Of a stretch of 64,000 nucleotides of DNA, positions 59,219-64,000 are shown piece after piece. The notes beneath the pieces were generated by a model. The model saw only the letters and a list, made by a program, of their open reading frames with translations, ran no database searches and was not told where the DNA came from. Position 1 is the stretch's first letter. Every line of letters starts with the position of its first letter. The position numbers and the translations under genes are program-made. This DNA comes from Providencia alcalifaciens (GTDB taxonomy: Bacteria > Pseudomonadota > Gammaproteobacteria > Enterobacterales > Enterobacteriaceae), in the NCBI GenBank assembly GCA_025961275.1, contig JAOQNJ010000001.1:3245353-3309352 (forward strand), given 5' to 3'.

Positions 59219-60496
59219 ATGTTATTGCGTTTATATCAGGTACTCCTTTATCTTATCCAGCCACTCATTTGGATTCGCTTATTACTGCGAAGCCGTAAAG
59301 CGCCTGCGTATCGTAAACGTTGGGGTGAGCGTTATGGCTTCTGTGCAGGCAAAGTTGCACCCGGTGGAATTTTGCTACACTCAGTTTCGGTCGGTGAAAC
59401 ACTCGCCGCAGTGCCGTTAGTCCGAGCACTTCGTCACCATTACCCGTCACTTCCTATTACCGTGACCACCATGACACCAACTGGCTCTGAGCGAGTTGTC
59501 TCTGCTTTTGGTGATGACGTTTACCATGTTTATCTCCCTTATGATCTTCCGGGCTCCATGCGCCGCTTCCTTAAACAGGTTGACCCTAAATTGGTCATCA
59601 TTATGGAAACAGAGTTATGGCCAAATATGATCAATCAACTTCATCGTCGTAAAATACCGCTGGTGATCGCAAACGCTCGTTTATCTGAGCGTTCAGCTGC
59701 CGGTTACCAAAAATTAGGTAATTTTGTGAAGCGTATGCTGCGTAATGTCACTATGGTGGCGGCTCAGCATCAAGAGGATGGGGAGCGTTTTATTCAACTA
59801 GGTTTGAGACGAGTCCAATTAAACGTTACTGGCAGTTTAAAGTTTGATATTTCAGTAACGCCTGAGCTTGCAGTGAGAGCAGTGACTTTGCGTAGACAAT
59901 GGGCAGCACACCGTCCTGTCTGGATTGCAACCAGCACTCATGAAGGTGAAGAAGCCCTTGTGTTAGAGGCGCATCAGCAGCTACTTAAGCGTTTTCCTAA
60001 TCTGTTATTAATTTTGGTTCCGCGTCATCCTGAGCGTTTCGCAAAAGCTGAGGAATTAACGCAAAAAGCGGGGTTGAAGTGTATTCGTCGTAGTACCGGT
60101 ATTATTCCAGCATCAGATGTACAGGTTGTGATTGGCGATAGCATGGGTGAACTAATGTTGCTGTACGGAATCGCCGATCTGGCATTTGTTGGTGGTAGCC
60201 TCGTTGAAACTGGCGGGCATAATCCATTAGAAGCTGCTGCACATGCACTACCTGTGCTGATGGGGCCACATACCTTCAATTTTAAAGATATTTGTGCGAA
60301 GTTAAAACAAGCTGACGGTTTGATCACCGTAATGGATAGCGAGTCAATGGCACAAGCGGTGACCAGCCTTCTCTCTGATGAAGATTATCGATTGTATTAC
60401 GGGCGCCATGCTGCTGAGGTATTACATGAAAATCAGGGGGCATTGCAGAGATTATTAACCCTCCTCCAGCCATATTTACCTCCGAAAGAACAATAA
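59219..60496 (+). CDS. waaA: 3-deoxy-D-manno-octulosonic acid transferase
   Basis: WaaA (KdtA), a GT30 enzyme, adds the Kdo residues to lipid IVA. From ATG 59219 the protein has 425 residues, the E. coli length; an in-frame ATG at 59135 would add 28 residues without family similarity. The N-terminal membrane anchor (residues 1-25) is followed by HSVSVGE with the catalytic Glu60. The C-terminal donor site has GGSLVETGGHNPLEAAAHALPVLMGP. It is essential for the inner core on which the other waa genes act. Confidence 0.96.
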   Translation: MLLRLYQVLLYLIQPLIWIRLLLRSRKAPAYRKRWGERYGFCAGKVAPGGILLHSVSVGETLAAVPLVRALRHHYPSLPITVTTMTPTGSERVVSAFGDDVYHVYLPYDLPGSMRRFLKQVDPKLVIIMETELWPNMINQLHRRKIPLVIANARLSERSAAGYQKLGNFVKRMLRNVTMVAAQHQEDGERFIQLGLRRVQLNVTGSLKFDISVTPELAVRAVTLRRQWAAHRPVWIATSTHEGEEALVLEAHQQLLKRFPNLLLILVPRHPERFAKAEELTQKAGLKCIRRSTGIIPASDVQVVIGDSMGELMLLYGIADLAFVGGSLVETGGHNPLEAAAHALPVLMGPHTFNFKDICAKLKQADGLITVMDSESMAQAVTSLLSDEDYRLYYGRHAAEVLHENQGALQRLLTLLQPYLPPKEQ

Positions 60497-60801
60497 ATCT
60501 CTATTCAAGATAGTTTTGCTTGCCGCCTAAATGCAACTCGAATTATCTTGGATATTTACTTTAGTTATATATCCATTAGCTGATCTCTAGTGACTTTATA
60601 TAAATAGAATCTAATTCCGATGAGTTAACTTGAATAAAACGACAATAGATACCCACTAATTGTCTACCTTTCTTATTATTCGCCATAAACTATAGTAGAA
60701 TTCACCGCTTAATTATTATTCGCACTATTAGGCTTCTTTGAGAAGACGGCTAATACGCCTAATAGATGATAGCTATTTTTACTTAACTATTTTAAGACAG
60801 T
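60497..60801. other. Gap between waaA and the GT39-type gene
   Basis: No gene is supported in these 305 bp. Besides a half copy of the inverted-repeat family, there is AT-rich sequence before ATG 60802, including a TTTAAGACAG stretch. No clear ribosome site is visible. Confidence 0.5.
60518..60557. repeat. Half copy of the intergenic inverted-repeat family
   Basis: Reading the minus strand, AAATATCCAAGATAATTCGA, then GTTGCATTTAGGCGGC, matches the ends at 1501-1536 (shared GCATTTAGGC) and at 25.6 kb. Only one arm is clear; ATATATCC lies about 20 bp further on. Confidence 0.5.
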
Positions 60802-62265
60802 ATGCCAGCAATCAATCAATCAGCATCAAATAAATATGTTTATTTATGGGTCATTGGCTATGCCGTTGCATGGATCATTGCCAGTTTTTATTTAGACCCA
60901 ACGGTTCCTTATGATACGGTCGAAGCCGTGAACTGGGGAATGAATGGAGAATGGGGTTCACCCAAAAATCCTTGGTTTGTTGGTACACTCATGTGGCCAG
61001 CCATTCATTTAGGAATATCCTACAGTTTTTATTGGTATTTTATCCATTTTGTCGGAATTGCATTCGGCTTGGTGGGTGTTTGGAAACTTGCATATTATTT
61101 AACAGGGCGTCGTGATTTAGCTTGGTTTGCGATGCTGATGTTGAATTTATCCGGCGTTATTAATTTCGATATCATTCCTTATAATGATAATTATATTTTA
61201 GTGACCTTGTGGGCTTGGGTAATTTACTTTTTCTTGCGAGCTGTTTACGAGAATCCTGCGTGGTGGCTGCTTTTTGCACTATTCGCGGGCCTTGCAACAA
61301 TGGGAAAATACTCAACCCTATCGCTTGTCGGTTCAGTATTCCTGTTAACATTATTCGTTAAGCAAGCACGTCAAAGTTATCGCCACCCTGTTTTCTATTT
61401 AGCGATAGCACTTTGGTTCTCACTTGTATTACCTAACTTTTTTTGGTTAATGGCGAGTGATTTCTCTGCTTTTAAATGGGTTGATTCACAAATTGACCCA
61501 GGTTTTAACCTGCACACGACTCAAGCAGCATTGAGCGTGTTTTATCCTTTAGTGATTGCTGCGATTATCTTATATAGCTGTGGTGGAAAGATTGGTTGGC
61601 CGAAAGCACTCGCTAATCGAATGGCGAACTTTTTGATTTTATTTCCATTGGTGGTGATTTTTGGTTGGTTCTCTTTCCATGATGGTGGCCGCATAACAGA
61701 ATGGCTTCAACCTTTCATGGCGGTATGCGCACCTTTATTTGTTGGTTCAATAACGGTTATGCCGAAAAAATCATTAAAAAAATCATTGATAGGTTTAGCG
61801 ATTTTCGGTGGTGTCATCCTGTTAGGCTATTGCATCGTGCAGATTGCAAATATCCGAGGCGCGGGTCAAAAATTTATTGGTGTAAAAACACTCATAGCGG
61901 AAGGTGAACAACGTTGGTATCAACGTTATGGTGTACCTTTAACTTATGTCGGTGGCGAGGATAATTTACATCAATGGTTTATTATTTACGCAAAAGATAG
62001 GCCACATGTCATCCAGCCTTGGACATTAGAAAATCATATGCCGCCAAATGTCTATAACCGTGGTATTACAGAAGCCGAGGTTCGCAAGCATGGGGCGATA
62101 TTACTTGGGAATAAATACGATGATTGTGCACATGAAAAGTTTGCTAAAGTGCGCAAATATTGGCCGCAATTCACTATCGAAAAAGAAGATGTAATTTATC
62201 GTTCAGAACCGGATGCTAAACCAGAAACCATGTGTTTTGGGTTTATCGCGCCAGAGAAGTCCTAA
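60802..62265 (+). CDS. GT39/GT83-type membrane glycosyltransferase
   Basis: The 487-residue inner-membrane protein has about ten hydrophobic helices and a soluble C-terminal domain of about 130 residues. The first periplasmic loop has the acidic DPTVPYDTVEAVNWG, typical of PMT_2/ArnT-type enzymes that use polyprenyl-phosphate sugars. Situated beside waaA and waaC, it may modify lipid A or inner core from the periplasm, for example with galacturonate as RgtA-type enzymes do; ugd and the epimerase at 25.8 kb could supply such a sugar. That link is inference. It has no paired arn operon here. Confidence 0.75.
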   Translation: MPAINQSASNKYVYLWVIGYAVAWIIASFYLDPTVPYDTVEAVNWGMNGEWGSPKNPWFVGTLMWPAIHLGISYSFYWYFIHFVGIAFGLVGVWKLAYYLTGRRDLAWFAMLMLNLSGVINFDIIPYNDNYILVTLWAWVIYFFLRAVYENPAWWLLFALFAGLATMGKYSTLSLVGSVFLLTLFVKQARQSYRHPVFYLAIALWFSLVLPNFFWLMASDFSAFKWVDSQIDPGFNLHTTQAALSVFYPLVIAAIILYSCGGKIGWPKALANRMANFLILFPLVVIFGWFSFHDGGRITEWLQPFMAVCAPLFVGSITVMPKKSLKKSLIGLAIFGGVILLGYCIVQIANIRGAGQKFIGVKTLIAEGEQRWYQRYGVPLTYVGGEDNLHQWFIIYAKDRPHVIQPWTLENHMPPNVYNRGITEAEVRKHGAILLGNKYDDCAHEKFAKVRKYWPQFTIEKEDVIYRSEPDAKPETMCFGFIAPEKS

Positions 62266-62275
62266 TCAAAAAAAC

Positions 62276-62303
62276 GGCTAACTAATACAGTTAGCCATTT
62301 TTT
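62276..62303. terminator. Bidirectional terminator
   Basis: GGCTAACT pairs perfectly with AGTTAGCC with a 5-nt loop, flanked by A and T runs on both sides, between the GT39-type gene and waaC. Confidence 0.9.
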
Positions 62304-63265
62304 TATAGGCAATTTTTTAACTGCTCAAAAACGTCGACTGGCGTGATGTGTGCCATCGTATTATCAGTCGATTTAATTTCGTGTTGTTCTTGCCCATATC
62401 CACCAATCAGTCCGGGGTCTGTTGGTCCGAATAGAGTAAAGTTAGGTTTATCTAACGCCGCCGTTAAATGGCTGAGGCCAGTATCGACAGAGACAACCGC
62501 TTTGGCATTCGCAATTTGCTGTGCGACTTCCGCTAAGGTAAGTTTTGGCAATACCTCGACAAAACCAAATCCATCAGCTAACCGCATCGCTCTTTGGTGC
62601 TCATGTTCCGTACCCCAAGGTAACTTTATTTTTAAGCCACTTTCAGCCATCAGAGATATCAAACTACGCCAATGCTCTTCAGGCCAATGCTTATCGTCGC
62701 GAGTTGTTGAATGCAGAAAGACCACATAATGACTATGTTGCTTGGCTGGTGTATGCAAAAAATGTTGCGCAATCGCATAGTCACCCTGATTGTTTGGGCG
62801 TGCGTAACCTAGGCTATCAGCGAATAATTGACGAATGCGTTCAACGGCATGTTGCTGTTTGCTGATACGATAACAGCGATCGTAGAACAGGCTAGCGATA
62901 GGCTCACGGATACTGCGGCGGTCATAGCCATGTTTTATTCCATGAGCAAGTCGAGTAACTAATAAAGCACTTTTCAGTAAACCTTGCGCATCAATAATCG
63001 CATCATATCGAGTTGCTTGTAATTGCTCGCGAAATGCCGCACGTTCGGCTCTGATCGGTGCAGAAAACCAATTTTTACGCCAACGTCTAATCGCTACTGG
63101 GATCACTTGATTAACCGCACTGTGCCATGTTGGGATCTGTGCAAAACCTTCTTCAACTACCCAATCAAATTGAATATTAGGTAGCGCTTGCTGAGCATCT
63201 GTTAATGCGGGTAGGGAATGTAATACATCCCCCATTGAAGATGTCTTCACTAAGAGTACGCGCAT
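62303..63265 (-). CDS. waaC: LPS heptosyltransferase I
   Basis: WaaC (GT9) adds the first heptose to Kdo. The length is 320 residues (319 in E. coli). The N-terminus MRVLLVKTSSMGDVLHSLPALTDA and the C-terminal SVDTGLSHLTAALDKPNFTLFGPTDP, with the donor-binding D-x-G-x-x-H motif, are diagnostic. Its start overlaps the waaF stop by one base (TAATG), so the two are coupled. The order waaF-waaC is the conserved heptosyltransferase pair. Confidence 0.97.
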   Translation of the reverse strand: MRVLLVKTSSMGDVLHSLPALTDAQQALPNIQFDWVVEEGFAQIPTWHSAVNQVIPVAIRRWRKNWFSAPIRAERAAFREQLQATRYDAIIDAQGLLKSALLVTRLAHGIKHGYDRRSIREPIASLFYDRCYRISKQQHAVERIRQLFADSLGYARPNNQGDYAIAQHFLHTPAKQHSHYVVFLHSTTRDDKHWPEEHWRSLISLMAESGLKIKLPWGTEHEHQRAMRLADGFGFVEVLPKLTLAEVAQQIANAKAVVSVDTGLSHLTAALDKPNFTLFGPTDPGLIGGYGQEQHEIKSTDNTMAHITPVDVFEQLKNCL

Positions 63266-64000
63266 TAATCGATACCTATCTGTAAACGAGTCAATGCATC
63301 AATCACTAACTGGGGTTGGATATCGATCAAACTTTGGTGATAGCCACTCTCACCATCGCCTTTGCGGACTTTATGATAGCCGCTGATTAAGCGTATTACT
63401 TCCGCCTTATCAGATAATGGCGGGGTAAAATTAGGACTGCTTGGCCCATAGAGTGCCACAAGAGGCTTATCTAAGGCTGCCGCAACATGCATCAGCCCAG
63501 AATCATTACTCACGACCGCTTGGCAGCTACTAATCAGGTTTACCGCTTGTTCTAACGAAGTTTTTCCTGCGAGATTAGTACAATGTTTCCGTGCCGATTC
63601 CGTTAAGCTTTGGCGAATATCTTCACCTGCATCATGGTCTTTTTGTGAACCAAATAACAGGATTTGATAGTCTTTTTCACTGATCAATTGTTCTGCCAGC
63701 GTAGCATAGTGATAATGAGGCCAACGTTTTGCTGGCCCAAATTCTGCACCTGGGCAAAAACCAATAGTCGGGCGGGTATTATCAAGATTAAATGCGCTAA
63801 TCGCGTCAGTGACTTCTTGTTGATTGATGACTAATTTTGGCCAGAGAATAGGCTCAGGGATATCCGTTGCACTATGAATGTTTTGTTTATCATAAGCCAG
63901 TGCGACATAGCGTTGAACCATCAATGGAAATGCTGCTTTATCTAAGGTTCGGATATCGTTGAGTAATCCATAACGCATTTCACCGCGCCACCCGGTTCTT
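63265..64000 (-). CDS. waaF: LPS heptosyltransferase II, C-terminal part
   Basis: WaaF adds heptose II to heptose I. The gene runs off the right edge; the frame stays open through 64000, where the codons give RTGWRGEMRYGLLNDIR as in E. coli WaaF around residue 105. The ATG at 63978 is thus internal. The fragment has IGFCPGAEFGPAKRWP and the donor site SNDSGLMHVAAALDKPLVALYGPSSP. About 105 N-terminal residues lie outside the window. Confidence 0.96.
   Translation of the reverse strand, partial: RTGWRGEMRYGLLNDIRTLDKAAFPLMVQRYVALAYDKQNIHSATDIPEPILWPKLVINQQEVTDAISAFNLDNTRPTIGFCPGAEFGPAKRWPHYHYATLAEQLISEKDYQILLFGSQKDHDAGEDIRQSLTESARKHCTNLAGKTSLEQAVNLISSCQAVVSNDSGLMHVAAALDKPLVALYGPSSPNFTPPLSDKAEVIRLISGYHKVRKGDGESGYHQSLIDIQPQLVIDALTRLQIGID

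Overview
The window reads as chromosomal DNA of an AT-rich member of the Enterobacterales, most probably Providencia or a close relative in the Morganellaceae. This rests on Enterobacterales gene orders (radC-rpmB-rpmG, rph-pyrE-slmA-dut-coaBC, waaA-coaD-mutM within a waa locus), proteins very close to E. coli families, and a modest GC content. The genus is an inference.

Region 1 (1-21 kb) is a formate, oxalate, selenium and molybdenum block. It holds the mnmE 3' end, fdhD, the selenocysteine formate dehydrogenase operon fdoGHI, an oxalate module (frc, oxc, yfdV, a second frc, yfdE), then fdhE, selA and selB. A sulfatase-fold membrane protein and a double-Mop molybdate-binding protein follow. 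In E. coli fdhE directly follows fdoI, so the oxalate module sits inside the conserved fdo-fdhE locus. It should deliver formate next to the enzyme that oxidises it and the genes that insert selenocysteine into that enzyme. The two frc copies share a 507-bp identical tract, a sign of recent gene conversion or duplication.

Region 2 (21-25.5 kb) is a yegW/yegU/yegV-like set: a GntR regulator diverging from an ADP-ribosylglycohydrolase, an NCS1 permease and a PfkB kinase.

Region 3 (25.5-42 kb) is accessory. It holds UDP-glucuronate epimerase and ugd, the tail of a fimbrial operon broken by an IS3-family element, an orphan fimbrial-type recombinase and an outlying LPS heptose kinase. Then come thiM with a ROK regulator, a purine nucleoside phosphorylase-transporter operon, and glycosyltransferase genes including a decayed GT8 copy.

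Region 4 (42.7-50 kb) is housekeeping: dps, yicC, rph-pyrE with an intercistronic terminator, slmA, dut, coaBC, radC and rpmBG behind a structured leader.

Region 5 (50-64 kb) is the LPS core locus: waaQ, waaG, waaP, GT8, O-antigen ligase, GT8, GT4, mutM, coaD, waaA, a polyprenol-dependent-type glycosyltransferase, waaC and partial waaF. A family of short inverted-repeat elements (about 126-149 bp when complete) lies in intergenic spaces at 1.5, 25.6, 33.8 and 60.5 kb. I saw no rRNA, tRNA, CRISPR array or prophage.
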